64,000 nt of DNA from Stappia indica (GTDB lineage Bacteria; Pseudomonadota; Alphaproteobacteria; Rhizobiales; Stappiaceae): contig NZ_CP046908.1 in assembly GCF_009789575.1 (NCBI RefSeq), forward strand, positions 5,051,001 to 5,115,000, read 5' to 3'. The translations under genes and the position numbers were made by a program. A model generated the notes under the pieces. It was not told the origin of the DNA and did not search any database. It saw nothing but the letters and a program-made list of their open reading frames with translations. Of the stretch, positions 25,583-36,820 are shown in pieces (within the stretch, counting starts at the first letter, position 1; every line of letters starts with the position of its first letter).

Positions 25583-26040
25583 GCGAAGAGGTGAAGCTTG
25601 TCAGCGGCCGCACCGGCCGGACCGTCTATGCCCGCGTCCACCCCAACGAGGACCTGGTCCAGGCGGTGGAGAAGATCTGCCTGCGCGAGGGGCTGGAACA
25701 GTGCTTCCTGCGCGCCGGGCTCGGAAGCCTGACCGACGCCTGCGTCGCCTTTTCCTCCGGCAGCGTCAAGGTGGTGCGCGGCCCGGCGGTGGAGGTGATC
25801 GGCATGACCGGAATGGTGGAAGCGGACGAGGCCGGCAATCCGGTCGCGGTGCTGCACGGCGTTCTGGCCGAGCCGAACGGCACGATCAGCGGCGGCCGTT
25901 TCCTGCCCGGTCAGAACCCGGTCTGCGTGACCTTCGAGATCGTGCTGGAGGAATGGCTGCCCGATGCGGTACCGGCCGGCACCATTGCCGGGGCGCACTC
26001 CGCCCCGGTGTCCGATGCAATGGGGAGCGCACGCGCATGA
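25579..26040 (+). CDS. PPC/DUF296-domain protein, second of a tandem pair
   Basis: 153 residues. The domain runs almost the whole length: Leu-Val-Gln-Ala-Val-Glu-Lys-Ile-Cys, Ala-Gly-Leu-Gly-Ser-Leu-Thr-Asp, Gly-Met-Thr-Gly-Met-Val, Leu-His-Gly-Val-Leu-Ala...Gly-Gly-Arg-Phe. The His-x-x-x...Gly-Gly-Arg pairing contrasts with the His-rich version in its neighbour, so the two are diverged paralogues that may form a mixed oligomer. It is coupled to both neighbours by four-base overlaps. The function is unknown; a catabolic or ligand-binding role is inferred from context. Confidence 0.75.
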   Translation: MSEEVKLVSGRTGRTVYARVHPNEDLVQAVEKICLREGLEQCFLRAGLGSLTDACVAFSSGSVKVVRGPAVEVIGMTGMVEADEAGNPVAVLHGVLAEPNGTISGGRFLPGQNPVCVTFEIVLEEWLPDAVPAGTIAGAHSAPVSDAMGSARA

Positions 26041-26816
26041 CCGATCTCAACCGCACGCTCGAGGAGCGCTGCCACATCGTCACGGGCGGGGCGTCCGGCA
26101 TCGGCCTTGCCACCGCGCGCTGGCTGCTGGCCCGCGGCGCGGAAGTGGCGCTGCTCGACATGTCGCGCGAGGCGCTCGACAAGGCGATCGCCGACCTCTC
26201 GGCCGAGTTCGAAGGCGGGTCCGACCGCCTGTTCGGCGCCCGCGCCGACATTCGCGACGAGGGCAGCCTGCAACTCGCCTTCGAGGGCATCCAGGAGCGC
26301 TTCGGCCGGCCGCTCGCGGGGCTGGTCAACTCTGCCGGCATCGCCCGCGCGGTGCCGTTCCGCGAGACCGACGCGGAGCTGATGCGCACCGTGCTCGACG
26401 TCAACGTGGTCGGCACCTTCCTTGCCGTGCGCGCCTTCGTGGCGGCCGAGCGCGAGCCGGACGCCGCCGTCGTCAACATCGCCTCCGTGTCGGGCCTGAT
26501 CGGCAATTCGCTGCGCACCGCCTATGGCGCCTCCAAGGGCGCGGTGGTGACGATGACCAAGGTGATGGCGGGCGAACTCGCCCCGCTCGGCGTGCGCGTC
26601 AACGCGGTCGCGCCGGGGCCGATCAGCACGCCGCTGCTCGACGGGCTGCACAGCGATGCCGCCCGCAACGCCTGGATCAGCCGCATCCCGCAGCGCCGCT
26701 ACGGCGCGCCGGAAGAGGTGGCCGAGGCCATCGGCTTCATGCTGTCGCCGGCCGCCAGCTTCGTCACCGGCGAGATCCTGGTGGTCGATGGAGGATTTCT
26801 GTCGGCCGGTATTTAG
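26037..26816 (+). CDS. short-chain dehydrogenase/reductase (SDR)
   Basis: 259 residues, classical SDR: Thr16-Gly-Gly-Ala-Ser-Gly-Ile-Gly23 binds NAD(P), Asn-Ser-Ala-Gly sits at 98-101, and catalytic Ser150/152, Tyr163 and Lys167 lie in Ala-Tyr-Gly-Ala-Ser-Lys. Asp41 after beta2 suggests NAD(H) preference. It is the last gene of the thiolase operon, probably oxidising a 3-hydroxyacyl-CoA or alcohol intermediate before thiolysis. A strong terminator follows. Confidence 0.9.
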   Translation: MTDLNRTLEERCHIVTGGASGIGLATARWLLARGAEVALLDMSREALDKAIADLSAEFEGGSDRLFGARADIRDEGSLQLAFEGIQERFGRPLAGLVNSAGIARAVPFRETDAELMRTVLDVNVVGTFLAVRAFVAAEREPDAAVVNIASVSGLIGNSLRTAYGASKGAVVTMTKVMAGELAPLGVRVNAVAPGPISTPLLDGLHSDAARNAWISRIPQRRYGAPEEVAEAIGFMLSPAASFVTGEILVVDGGFLSAGI

Positions 26817-26946
26817 ACCGCCGACACACGAGCTCCCCCGCCGGCTTTCGCAAGATGCGGTCCGGCGGATCGCGACGAGCCGGGAGGGGGCGTTACGGAA
26901 CCGCGCCGCAGGTTCCTTGCCGCTCCGCCCGTCCCGCCGCAACAAA

Positions 26947-26983
26947 GGCCCGCGTCCCGAGAGGGGCGCGGGCCATTTTGATT
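26947..26983 (+). terminator. Rho-independent terminator of the thiolase-SDR operon
   Basis: GGCCCGCG (26947-26954) pairs with CGCGGGCC (26967-26974), extended by TCCC/GGGG, and is followed by ATTTTGATTT. On the other strand the hairpin is followed by TTTGTT, so it probably also ends the converging bkd operon. Confidence 0.8.
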
Positions 26984-27032
26984 TCAAGGACACTGGAGGT
27001 GGGGCGTTCGACCGGACAGCCCCGCCGTCTCG

Positions 27033-28421
27033 TCAGATGTGCAGCGCGTGGCCGAGCGCGGCAAGACACGCTTCCTGCAGCCCCTCGCTCTGGGTCGGGT
27101 GAGCGTGGATCACCGCGCCGATATCGTCGATCCGCGCGCCCATCTCGATGGCGATGGAGAACGCCGCGGACAGTTCCGAAACGCCCCGGCCGACCGCCTG
27201 CAGCCCGAGGATCAGCCCGTCCTCCTTGCGCGCGACGACGCGCACGAAGCCGTCCTCGGCCTCCATCGTCATGGCGCGGCCGTTGGCGGCGAAGGGGAAC
27301 TGCCCCGTCGTCACCGCGCCGCCCTGCGCCTTCGCCTCGTCCGGGGACAGGCCGCAGGTGACGATCTCCGGATCGGTGAAGCACACCGCCGGGATGCAGC
27401 GCTTGTCCCAGCTGCGCTTGTGGCCGGCGATGATCTCGGCCACCATCTCGCCCTGCGCCATGGCGCGGTGCGCCAGCATCGGCTCGCCGGTGACGTCGCC
27501 GACGGCGAAGACGCCCTGCATCGAGGTGCGGCAGCGGTCGTCGACGCGCAGGAACGGCCCGTCGGTGGCCAGCCCCAGGCTGGCGATATTGGCGCTGTCG
27601 GAGCGCGGCCGGCGGCCGACGGTGACCAGCACCTTGTCGGCGGCGATCTCCCGTTCGCTGCCCTCGGCAGTCTCCACTTTGAGGCCCTTGTCGCCGAGCC
27701 CCTTCGCCTTGGTCGCCAGCATCACCTCGATGCCGAGCGCCTGCAGCGACTTGAGGACGGGGCGGGTGAGGGCGCTGTCGTATTGCGGCAGGATCCGCTC
27801 AGCCGCCTCGACCACGGTCACCCTGGCGCCGAGCTTGGCAAAAGCGGTGCCGATCTCCAGGCCGATATAGCCGCCGCCGACGACGCAGAGCCTGTCCGGC
27901 ACGGCGCGCAGCGCCAGCGCCTCGCTGGAGCCGATCACCTTGCCGCCGAAGGGCAGGAAGGGCAGTTCGACCGGCGCCGATCCGGTGGCGATCACCACCT
28001 GTTCGGCGCGGATCTGCACCGAAGTGTCGCCGGTCGTCACCTTGACGGTCTTGCCGTCCTGGAAGGTCGCCTTGCCGGCGATCAGCCGCACGCCGGACTT
28101 CTTCAGAAGGCCCGCGACGCCGGCATTCAGCCGGGCGACAATGCCGTTCTTCCAGTCGATGGTGGCGGACAGGTCGATCTGCGGCGAGGCGAGCGTGATG
28201 CCGAGCGGCGAGCTGCCGTTGAAATGCGACAGCTTGTGGAACTCCTCGGCCGCGTGGATCAGGGCCTTGGAGGGGATGCAGCCGACATTCAGGCAGGTGC
28301 CGCCGGGCTTCTGCTCGTCGACGATGATCGTGTCGATGCCGAGCTGGCCGGCGCGGATGCCGCAAACATAGCCGCCGGGACCGGCGCCGATGATCAGCAG
28401 CTTGCAGGTCATGTCGCTCAT
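27033..28421 (-). CDS. lpdV: dihydrolipoyl dehydrogenase (E3) of the branched-chain 2-oxoacid dehydrogenase
   Basis: 462 residues with the FAD-binding Gly-Ala-Gly-Pro-Gly-Gly at 12-17, redox disulphide Cys43/Cys48 in Gly-Gly-Thr-Cys-Leu-Asn-Val-Gly-Cys-Ile-Pro-Ser-Lys, a second NAD-binding Gly-x-Gly-x-x-Gly, and C-terminal His-Ala-His-Pro-Thr-Gln-Ser-Glu with the catalytic His-Glu pair. It reoxidises the lipoamide of the E2 subunit encoded immediately upstream, only four bases away. Confidence 0.93.
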   Translation of the reverse strand: MSDMTCKLLIIGAGPGGYVCGIRAGQLGIDTIIVDEQKPGGTCLNVGCIPSKALIHAAEEFHKLSHFNGSSPLGITLASPQIDLSATIDWKNGIVARLNAGVAGLLKKSGVRLIAGKATFQDGKTVKVTTGDTSVQIRAEQVVIATGSAPVELPFLPFGGKVIGSSEALALRAVPDRLCVVGGGYIGLEIGTAFAKLGARVTVVEAAERILPQYDSALTRPVLKSLQALGIEVMLATKAKGLGDKGLKVETAEGSEREIAADKVLVTVGRRPRSDSANIASLGLATDGPFLRVDDRCRTSMQGVFAVGDVTGEPMLAHRAMAQGEMVAEIIAGHKRSWDKRCIPAVCFTDPEIVTCGLSPDEAKAQGGAVTTGQFPFAANGRAMTMEAEDGFVRVVARKEDGLILGLQAVGRGVSELSAAFSIAIEMGARIDDIGAVIHAHPTQSEGLQEACLAALGHALHI

Positions 28422-28425
28422 GGGC

Positions 28426-29778
28426 TCAGTCCTCGACGAACATCAGGGCAGGGGTTTCCAGCAGCGATTTCAGCTTCTGGACGAAGACGGCGGCATCCCA
28501 GCCGTCGATCACGCGGTGATCGAAGGAGCAGGAGATGTTCATCACCTTGCGCGGCTGGAACTCCTTGCCGTCCCACAAGGGGCGTACCGCCATCTTGTTG
28601 ATGCCGACGATCGCCACCTCCGGGTGGTTGATGATCGGCGTCGTGGCGATGGCGCCGAGCGGCCCGAGCGAGGTGATGGTGATGGTCGAGCCGGACAGTT
28701 CCTCGCGGCTCGCCTTGCCCTCGCGGGCAGCCTCGGCCAGGCGCACCACCTCGGCCGCGCAGTCCCACACCGAGCGCGCCTCCGTGTGGCGGGCGACCGG
28801 GACGGTCAGCCCTGCCGGCGTCTGCGTGGCGATGCCGATATGCACGCCGTCGTACTGGCGCACCACGCCGCCCTCGTCGTCGTAGAGCGCGTTCATCTCC
28901 GGCTGCTCGCGCACCGCCATGACGATGGCGCGCATGACGAAGGGCAAGAGGGTCAGCTTGCCGCGGCTCGCCGCATGCACGGTGTTCAGCTGGCCGCGCA
29001 ATTCCTCCACCGCGGTAACGTCGACTTCCTCGACGATGGTGATGTGCGGGATGCGCGACTTCGACAGCGCCATCTTTTCGGCGATGCGCCGGCGCATGCC
29101 CACCACCTTGACGTCGCGGGTGCCGAGCGCCGGCATGCGCCCGCTCTGGCGCGCGGTCGGCGGCCCGTGCTCGATATAGGCGTCGAGATCCTCGTGCAGG
29201 ATGCGGCCCGCAGGGCCCGATCCGCCGACCCGGCGCAGGTCGATACCCGCTTCCTCGGCGCGCCGGCGCACGGCCGGCGAGGCCAGCGGCTTCTCGCCGG
29301 CGGCGAGCGGGCGATGCGCGGCCGCGGGCCGTGCCGCCTGGGATGGTTGGGGTTTCGCACCAGACTTCGCGTCCGGCTTGGCATCGGACTTGGCATCAGA
29401 CTTGGGCGCAGGCTTTTCTGCTGATTTTTCCGGGGCGGGCGCTGCGGCCTCCGACGTGTCTGCCTTGTCCTCGTCCTTGTCCCCGGTCGCTGCCTTGGGC
29501 GCGGTCGCTTCGGGCTCGGCAGAGCCGTTGCCTTCGCCCTCGACTTCGATCTGGATGAACTTCGCGCCGATGGCGACCACGTCGCCCGGCTCGCCGCACA
29601 GCCACACGACCTTGCCGGAGACGGTGGAGGGAACCTCGACCGCCGCCTTGTCGGTCATCACGGTGCCGAGCACGTCCTCCTCCTGGACCTCGTCGCCGAC
29701 GGCAACGCTCCATTCGGTCAGCTCGGCCTCGGCGATGCCTTCGCCGATATCGGGCAGGGTGATGGTGAAAATGCCCAT
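28426..29778 (-). CDS. bkdB: branched-chain 2-oxoacid dehydrogenase E2 (dihydrolipoyl acyltransferase)
   Basis: 450 residues. There is one N-terminal lipoyl domain (lipoylated Lys in Thr-Asp-Lys-Ala, about residue 44), a linker rich in Ala/Lys/Asp/Pro with several Lys-Ser/Pro-Asp-Ala repeats, and the peripheral-subunit-binding domain (Ala-Ser-Pro-Ala-Val-Arg-Arg-Arg-Ala). The catalytic domain ends with Asp-His-Arg-Val-Ile-Asp-Gly. One lipoyl domain and the bkd context favour BCKDH over pyruvate dehydrogenase. The start at 29778 begins Met-Gly-Ile-Phe-Thr-Ile. The frame stays open upstream through the E1beta gene, but that is a shadow. Confidence 0.92.
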   Translation of the reverse strand: MGIFTITLPDIGEGIAEAELTEWSVAVGDEVQEEDVLGTVMTDKAAVEVPSTVSGKVVWLCGEPGDVVAIGAKFIQIEVEGEGNGSAEPEATAPKAATGDKDEDKADTSEAAAPAPEKSAEKPAPKSDAKSDAKPDAKSGAKPQPSQAARPAAAHRPLAAGEKPLASPAVRRRAEEAGIDLRRVGGSGPAGRILHEDLDAYIEHGPPTARQSGRMPALGTRDVKVVGMRRRIAEKMALSKSRIPHITIVEEVDVTAVEELRGQLNTVHAASRGKLTLLPFVMRAIVMAVREQPEMNALYDDEGGVVRQYDGVHIGIATQTPAGLTVPVARHTEARSVWDCAAEVVRLAEAAREGKASREELSGSTITITSLGPLGAIATTPIINHPEVAIVGINKMAVRPLWDGKEFQPRKVMNISCSFDHRVIDGWDAAVFVQKLKSLLETPALMFVED

Positions 29779-29783
29779 GGGAA

Positions 29784-30797
29784 TCAGCCCTCCAGAACCT
29801 GCGCGAAGGCGCGCTTGATCCGCTCGGGACCCGGGAAATAGGTCCATTCCTGCGCATGCGGGTAGGGCGTGTCCCAGCCCGTCACGCGGACGATCGGCGC
29901 TTCCAGGTGATAGAAGCAGCTCTCCTGCACCACCGCGCTCAGCTCCGCGCCGAAGCCGGAGGTCTTGGTCGCCTCGTGGATGACGACGCAGCGCCCGGTC
30001 TTCTTCACCGAGGCCTCGATGGTCTCCAGGTCCAGCGGCAGCAGCGTGCGCAGGTCGATGATTTCCGCATCGACGCCCGCTTCCTCCGCCGCCGCCTGGG
30101 CGACGAAGACCATGGTGCCGTAGGCCAGAACGGTCAGCGCCGATCCCTCGCGGCGGATCTTCGCCTTGCCCAGCGGCACGGTGAAATAATCCTCGCTGAC
30201 ATCGCCGAGCTCGTGGTTCTTCCACGAGACGACGGGCCGGTCGTGATGGCCGTCGAAGGGACCGTTGTAGAGCCGCTTCGGCTCCAGGAAGATCACCGGA
30301 TCCGGGTCCTCGATGGAGGCGAGCAGCAGGCCCTTGGCATCGCGCGGGTTGGACGGCACCACCACCTTCAGGCCGGCGACATGGGTGAACAGCGCCTCCG
30401 GGCTCTGGCTGTGGGTCTGGCCGCCGAAGATGCCGCCGCCGGTCGGCATGCGGATCACCATCGGGCAGGTGAACTGCCCGGCGGAGCGGTGGCGCATGCG
30501 CGCCGCCTCGCTGACGATCTGGTCGTAGGCCGGGTACATGTAGTCGGCGAACTGGATCTCGACGACCGGCTTCAAGCCGTAGGCGCACATGCCGACGGCG
30601 GCGCCGACGATGCCGTTCTCGCTGATCGGCGCGTCGAAGCAGCGGTTGCTGCCGTATTTCTTCTGCAGGCCGGCGGTGCAGCGGAACACGCCGCCGAAAT
30701 ATCCGACATCCTCGCCGAACACGACGACCTGCCGGTCCCGGTCCATGGCGAGGTCATGGGCGTTGCGGATCGCCTCGATCATGCTCATCCGTGCCAT
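29784..30797 (-). CDS. bkdA2: branched-chain 2-oxoacid dehydrogenase E1 beta subunit
   Basis: 337 residues with transketolase-like features: Phe-Gly-Glu-Asp-Val near residue 27, Phe-Asp-Ala-Pro-Ile-Ser-Glu-Asn-Gly-Ile and Phe-Ala-Asp-Tyr-Met-Tyr-Pro-Ala. It pairs with the alpha subunit to decarboxylate the 2-oxo acids of Val, Leu and Ile with ThDP. It starts one base after the alpha-subunit stop and ends five bases before the E2 start. Confidence 0.93.
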   Translation of the reverse strand: MARMSMIEAIRNAHDLAMDRDRQVVVFGEDVGYFGGVFRCTAGLQKKYGSNRCFDAPISENGIVGAAVGMCAYGLKPVVEIQFADYMYPAYDQIVSEAARMRHRSAGQFTCPMVIRMPTGGGIFGGQTHSQSPEALFTHVAGLKVVVPSNPRDAKGLLLASIEDPDPVIFLEPKRLYNGPFDGHHDRPVVSWKNHELGDVSEDYFTVPLGKAKIRREGSALTVLAYGTMVFVAQAAAEEAGVDAEIIDLRTLLPLDLETIEASVKKTGRCVVIHEATKTSGFGAELSAVVQESCFYHLEAPIVRVTGWDTPYPHAQEWTYFPGPERIKRAFAQVLEG

Positions 30798-30798
30798 G

Positions 30799-33354
<2,556 letters not shown>

Positions 33355-33368
33355 CTATTGCCCGCTAT

Positions 33369-33384
33369 GCGTGAAATTTCATGC
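33369..33384. promoter_or_regulatory. palindromic candidate BkdR operator
   Basis: GCGTGAAATTTCATGC is a 16-base palindrome with one mismatch (core TGAAATTTCA perfect) in the gap between the divergent bkd operon and bkdR. A related half (GTGAAATATC) occurs 40 bases further on. Lrp-type regulators bind several such phased sites. Binding is inferred. Confidence 0.5.
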
Positions 33385-33456
33385 TGAATTTGCTTCGATT
33401 TTACCCATGTGTGAAATATCCTTCTGCAATGACGCGATATGAAGGAGGAACGTGTT

Positions 33457-33924
33457 GTGGCGCGACAGCTTGATGACATCGACCGCCGCATCCTCAAGGC
33501 GCTGGTCGCCAACGGCCGCCTGTCCAACACGGAGCTGGCGCGCGAGGTCGGCCTGTCGCCGAGCCCGTGCTGGCAGCGGGTGCGGCGGCTGGAGGAGGAG
33601 GGCGTGATCTCCGGTTACACGGCGGTGCTCGACCACGAGGCGCTCGGCGTCGGCGAGACGGTGATGATCGAGGTCTCGCTGGAGCGGCACGACCCGGAAG
33701 CGCTGGAGGGCTTCGGCAAGGCGATGGCGGAGATCCCGGAGGTGCTGGAGGTCTATCTGATGGCCGGCGACTGCGATTATTTCGTCAAGGTCGCGGCGAG
33801 CGGCACCAAGGGCGTGGAGGAATTCCTGCGCGAGCGGCTGTTCCCGATCCCGGGCCTGCGCCATTCCAAGTCGAGCTTCTCGCTGCGCTGCCTGAAGAAG
33901 GTGACGTCCTGCGTGCCCGGTTGA
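33457..33924 (+). CDS. bkdR: Lrp-family regulator of branched-chain 2-oxoacid dehydrogenase genes
   Basis: 155 residues from a GTG at 33457, which has GAAGGAGG at perfect spacing; the ATG at 33439 would put the site inside the gene. HTH Leu-Asp-Asp-Ile-Asp-Arg-Arg-Ile-Leu...Val-Gly-Leu-Ser-Pro-Ser-Pro-Cys-Trp-Gln-Arg is followed by a RAM domain (Leu-Met-Ala-Gly-Asp-Cys-Asp-Tyr-Phe). It is divergent from the bkd operon exactly as bkdR is in pseudomonads and rhizobia, where it activates in response to branched-chain amino acids. Its end converges with the ABC permease six bases away. Confidence 0.88.
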   Translation: MARQLDDIDRRILKALVANGRLSNTELAREVGLSPSPCWQRVRRLEEEGVISGYTAVLDHEALGVGETVMIEVSLERHDPEALEGFGKAMAEIPEVLEVYLMAGDCDYFVKVAASGTKGVEEFLRERLFPIPGLRHSKSSFSLRCLKKVTSCVPG

Positions 33925-33930
33925 TCAGCC

Positions 33931-34908
33931 CTATGGCTCGCGGGTCAGCAGGGCCAGCACGAAGACCGCGCCCAGCGACGTGGTGACGATGCCGATGGGC
34001 AGTTCCTGCGGCGCCAGCAGGGTGCGCGCGGCGATGTCGCTGACCAGCAGCAGCGCGGCGCCGGTGAGCGCGGCCACCGGCACGAAGCGCCCGTGCATCG
34101 GCCCGGCAAGCGCGCGGGCGATATGCGGCACCATCAGCCCGACGAAGCCGATGACGCCGCTGATCGACACGAAGGCGGCCGTTGCGAAGGCGCACACCAG
34201 AAAGGTCGTCCGTCGCAGCGCCACCACGTCGACGCCGAGCGTGCGCGCGGTGTCCTCGCCGGCCAGCAGCGCGTCGAAATTGCGGTGGCGAAAGAAGGCG
34301 AAGGCGAGGATCGCGGCAAGGCCGAGGGCCGCGATCGGCAACAGGTCCCAGCGGGCAAGGCCGAGCCCGCCCAGCGTCCAGAACAGCACGGAATGGGCGG
34401 CCCGCTGGTCGCCGGCAAAGACCAGGTAGTTGGTCAGCGCCATGAACAGGAACGAGACCGCAAGCCCCGCCAGCACCAGCCGTGCCGGCCCCCGGTCGCC
34501 GAGCCGGGCGATCAGCGCCAGCACGATCACCGAGGCGGCCATGCCGCCGGCAAAGGCGGCGAGCGGCAGCGTCCACAGGCCGAGAAGATCGCCGGTGACG
34601 GTGATCACCAGCACCGCCCCGGCCGCCGCGCCCGAGGACAGGCCGAACAGGAACGGATCGGCCAGGTCGTTGCGCGTCGTCGTCTGCAGCAGGCAGCCGA
34701 CCGTGCCGAGCCCGGCCCCAACCAGCAGCGCCAGCAGCGCCCGCGGCAGGCGCAGGTCCATGACGATGCGCGCCGTCGGCCCGTCGCCGCCGGCCAGCGC
34801 GTCGATCACCGCGCGCACCGGCAGCGGCGTCGAGCCGATGGCAACGGCGGCCACCAGCAGCGCGATGACCGCGAGCAGGCTTACCGTCAGGACCAGCGCC
34901 AGCCGCAT
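33931..34908 (-). CDS. FecCD/BtuC-family ABC transporter permease
   Basis: 325 residues, about nine to ten membrane segments. Motifs include Arg-Leu-Pro-Arg-Ala-Leu-Leu-Ala-Leu-Leu-Val-Gly-Ala, Asn-Asp-Leu-Ala-Asp-Pro-Phe-Leu-Phe-Gly and, near the C terminus, Gly-Val-Ile-Gly-Phe-Val-Gly-Leu-Met-Val-Pro-His, the coupling-helix region of this family. It forms the membrane dimer of a type II importer with the receptor and ATPase encoded upstream. Cobalamin, cobinamide or a siderophore is possible; the upstream cobalamin riboswitch points to a corrinoid. Confidence 0.9.
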   Translation of the reverse strand: MRLALVLTVSLLAVIALLVAAVAIGSTPLPVRAVIDALAGGDGPTARIVMDLRLPRALLALLVGAGLGTVGCLLQTTTRNDLADPFLFGLSSGAAAGAVLVITVTGDLLGLWTLPLAAFAGGMAASVIVLALIARLGDRGPARLVLAGLAVSFLFMALTNYLVFAGDQRAAHSVLFWTLGGLGLARWDLLPIAALGLAAILAFAFFRHRNFDALLAGEDTARTLGVDVVALRRTTFLVCAFATAAFVSISGVIGFVGLMVPHIARALAGPMHGRFVPVAALTGAALLLVSDIAARTLLAPQELPIGIVTTSLGAVFVLALLTREP

Positions 34909-34911
34909 GGC

Positions 34912-35874
34912 TCAGAACGCCTCCGGATGCATCGCTCGGGCGAGCCGCTCGATGCCCTCGATGTTCGCCGGTCCCGGCGTCAGTTCCTCATAGCGCAGAG
35001 GCAGATAGCGGGCGTTCTTCACAGCTTCGGTCTGGCTCATCACCGGATGGGCTTCCAGGAAGGCGCGCAGCTTGTCCGCCCCGCCGCCGTCCTGGTAGTC
35101 GAGCAGGATGATGAACTGCGGGTCGGCCGCCGCCACCGCCTCCCACGAGGTGGTGCCCCAGCTGGTCTCCATTTCGGCGGTGACGTTGCGCCCGCCGGCC
35201 GCCTCGATCATTGCCGTCGGCATGGCGAAGCGCCCGGCGGTGAAGGGCTTGTCCTCGCCGGAATCGTAGAGGAACACCTTCATCTCGCGGTTCTCGCCGA
35301 TGCGCGCGGCGAGCTCCGCCATCCGCGCTTTCCAGCCGTCCACCAGCGCCTGCGCCTCGGTCTCCTTGCCGAAGATCGTGCCGAGCCGCAGCATGTCGCC
35401 ATAGAGCAGGTCGAGCGAGGCTTTGGGCCGCGCCTTGTCCAGATGGACGCAGCTTTCGGTGAGGATCAGCGTCTTGATGCCGTGCGGCGCCAGCGTGTCG
35501 GGGGTAACGTCGCCGCCCGGCTTCATGCCGTAATACCAGCCGGCGAAGAACAGATCCGGATCGGCGGCAACGAGATTTTCCAGCGTCGGATATTTCGGCG
35601 CGATCTCGGGGATGTCGCCGCGCTTGCGGTCGAACGCCTCGCTGGTCTTGTACCAGCCGCTGATGCCGCTGACGCCGACCATGCGGTCCTGCAGGCCGAG
35701 CGCGAAGGCCATCTCGCTCATGTTGATGTCCTGCACCACGATGCGTTCGGGCGCCGCCTCGAAGGTCAGCGGCGTCCCGCAATTGTCGACGGTGACGGGA
35801 AAGGCGAGGGCCGGCGCGGCGAAGGCCATCGCGGCGGCGAACAGGGACAGGCGCTTGAGGCCGGAACGGGTCAT
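34912..35874 (-). CDS. periplasmic substrate-binding protein (BtuF/FecB type)
   Basis: 320 residues with a signal peptide (Leu-Ser-Leu-Phe-Ala-Ala-Ala-Met-Ala-Phe-Ala-Ala-Pro-Ala-Leu-Ala). The mature protein begins Phe-Pro-Val-Thr-Val-Asp-Asn-Cys-Gly-Thr-Pro-Leu-Thr-Phe, a type III metal-chelate receptor start with two lobes joined by a helix. It is clearly related to the receptor at 57211 (shared Asn-Cys-Gly-x-x-x-Thr-Phe-x-x-Ala-Pro-x-Arg), so the two transporters are paralogous. Its stop is three bases from the permease start. Riboswitch control suggests a corrinoid ligand; the sequence alone cannot separate that from iron chelates. Confidence 0.85.
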   Translation of the reverse strand: MTRSGLKRLSLFAAAMAFAAPALAFPVTVDNCGTPLTFEAAPERIVVQDINMSEMAFALGLQDRMVGVSGISGWYKTSEAFDRKRGDIPEIAPKYPTLENLVAADPDLFFAGWYYGMKPGGDVTPDTLAPHGIKTLILTESCVHLDKARPKASLDLLYGDMLRLGTIFGKETEAQALVDGWKARMAELAARIGENREMKVFLYDSGEDKPFTAGRFAMPTAMIEAAGGRNVTAEMETSWGTTSWEAVAAADPQFIILLDYQDGGGADKLRAFLEAHPVMSQTEAVKNARYLPLRYEELTPGPANIEGIERLARAMHPEAF

Positions 35875-35938
35875 GGGGGACAGACTCCTGGTGAGGATGA
35901 AAAACCGTGAAAACTCTGGAAAAAGGTGAGGGCGCGGC

Positions 35939-36820
35939 TCAGCCGCGCGTTGCCACCGCACGCAGATGCGGAGCACCGGGTGCGGCTGGTCGGGGTGCCT
36001 CTCCCGGCAGGGTTGCGGCGCCGAACCGCCCTTCGATCGGGATGTCCAGCACGCTGATCTGGCGGGCCTCGACCGGATGCTGCATCCGGTGCATGTCGAC
36101 GCTGAAGACCGCGCGCACCCGCTCGCTCGACAGCACCTCGACCGGGTGGCCGTGGGCGACCAGCCGTCCGTCCTGGATCAGCGCCACATGGCTGGCGAAG
36201 GCTTCGATCAGGGTGAGGTCGTGCAGGGCCGCCACCACGGTGATGCCGAGGCCGGAGACGAGGCTGAGCAGCTCGCCGCGCGCCAGCGGATCGAGATGGT
36301 TGGTCGGCTCGTCCAGCACCAGGATGCGCGGGCGCTGGCAGACGGCGCGGGCGATCTTCGCCCGCTGGCGTTCGCCGCCGGAGATCTCGCCCATGCGCCG
36401 GCCGGCAAACCGCGTCAGGTCGGCCAGCGCCAGCGCCTCGTCGGTCGCCCTGGTGCTCGCCTCGCGCCCGCCGGTGCGGTGATGCGGCAGCTGGCCGAGC
36501 GAGACATATTGCGAGACGGTCAGCCGGTCGCAGCTTTCCTCGCTCTGGCCGACATAGGCGATGATGCGGGCGCGCTCGGTGATAGGCACGTCGCGATACG
36601 GCTTGCCGCCGAGCCGCATCTCGCCGCCGGTCGGTTCGCTCAGCCCGGCGATCAGCCGGATCAGCGTCGACTTGCCGGCACCATTGGGCCCGGCGACGAC
36701 GAGGATCTCGCCGTCATGCACATGCAGCGTCAGGTCGGAGAGGAGCGCATCCGCGCCGCGCGGCCGGTAGCCGACCTTTTGCAGCTCCAGCACCACCGGG
36801 GTTCCGCTGTGATGGCTCAT
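35939..36820 (-). CDS. ABC transporter ATP-binding protein (BtuD/FecE type)
   Basis: 293 residues. Walker A is Gly-Pro-Asn-Gly-Ala-Gly-Lys-Ser-Thr, the signature Ile-Ser-Gly-Gly-Glu-Arg-Gln-Arg, and Walker B Ile-Leu-Val-Leu-Asp-Glu-Pro-Thr-Asn-His-Leu-Asp. The C-terminal 40 residues extend past the usual end and are Ala/Pro-rich. It is coupled to the DUF1636 gene by an ATGA overlap and energises the transporter encoded next. Confidence 0.92.
   Translation of the reverse strand: MSHHSGTPVVLELQKVGYRPRGADALLSDLTLHVHDGEILVVAGPNGAGKSTLIRLIAGLSEPTGGEMRLGGKPYRDVPITERARIIAYVGQSEESCDRLTVSQYVSLGQLPHHRTGGREASTRATDEALALADLTRFAGRRMGEISGGERQRAKIARAVCQRPRILVLDEPTNHLDPLARGELLSLVSGLGITVVAALHDLTLIEAFASHVALIQDGRLVAHGHPVEVLSSERVRAVFSVDMHRMQHPVEARQISVLDIPIEGRFGAATLPGEAPRPAAPGAPHLRAVATRG

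Noticed and set aside
29779-30588. N-terminal extension of the E2 frame to 30588
   Set aside because: The extension overlaps the E1 beta gene completely. The lipoyl domain begins directly at the chosen start.
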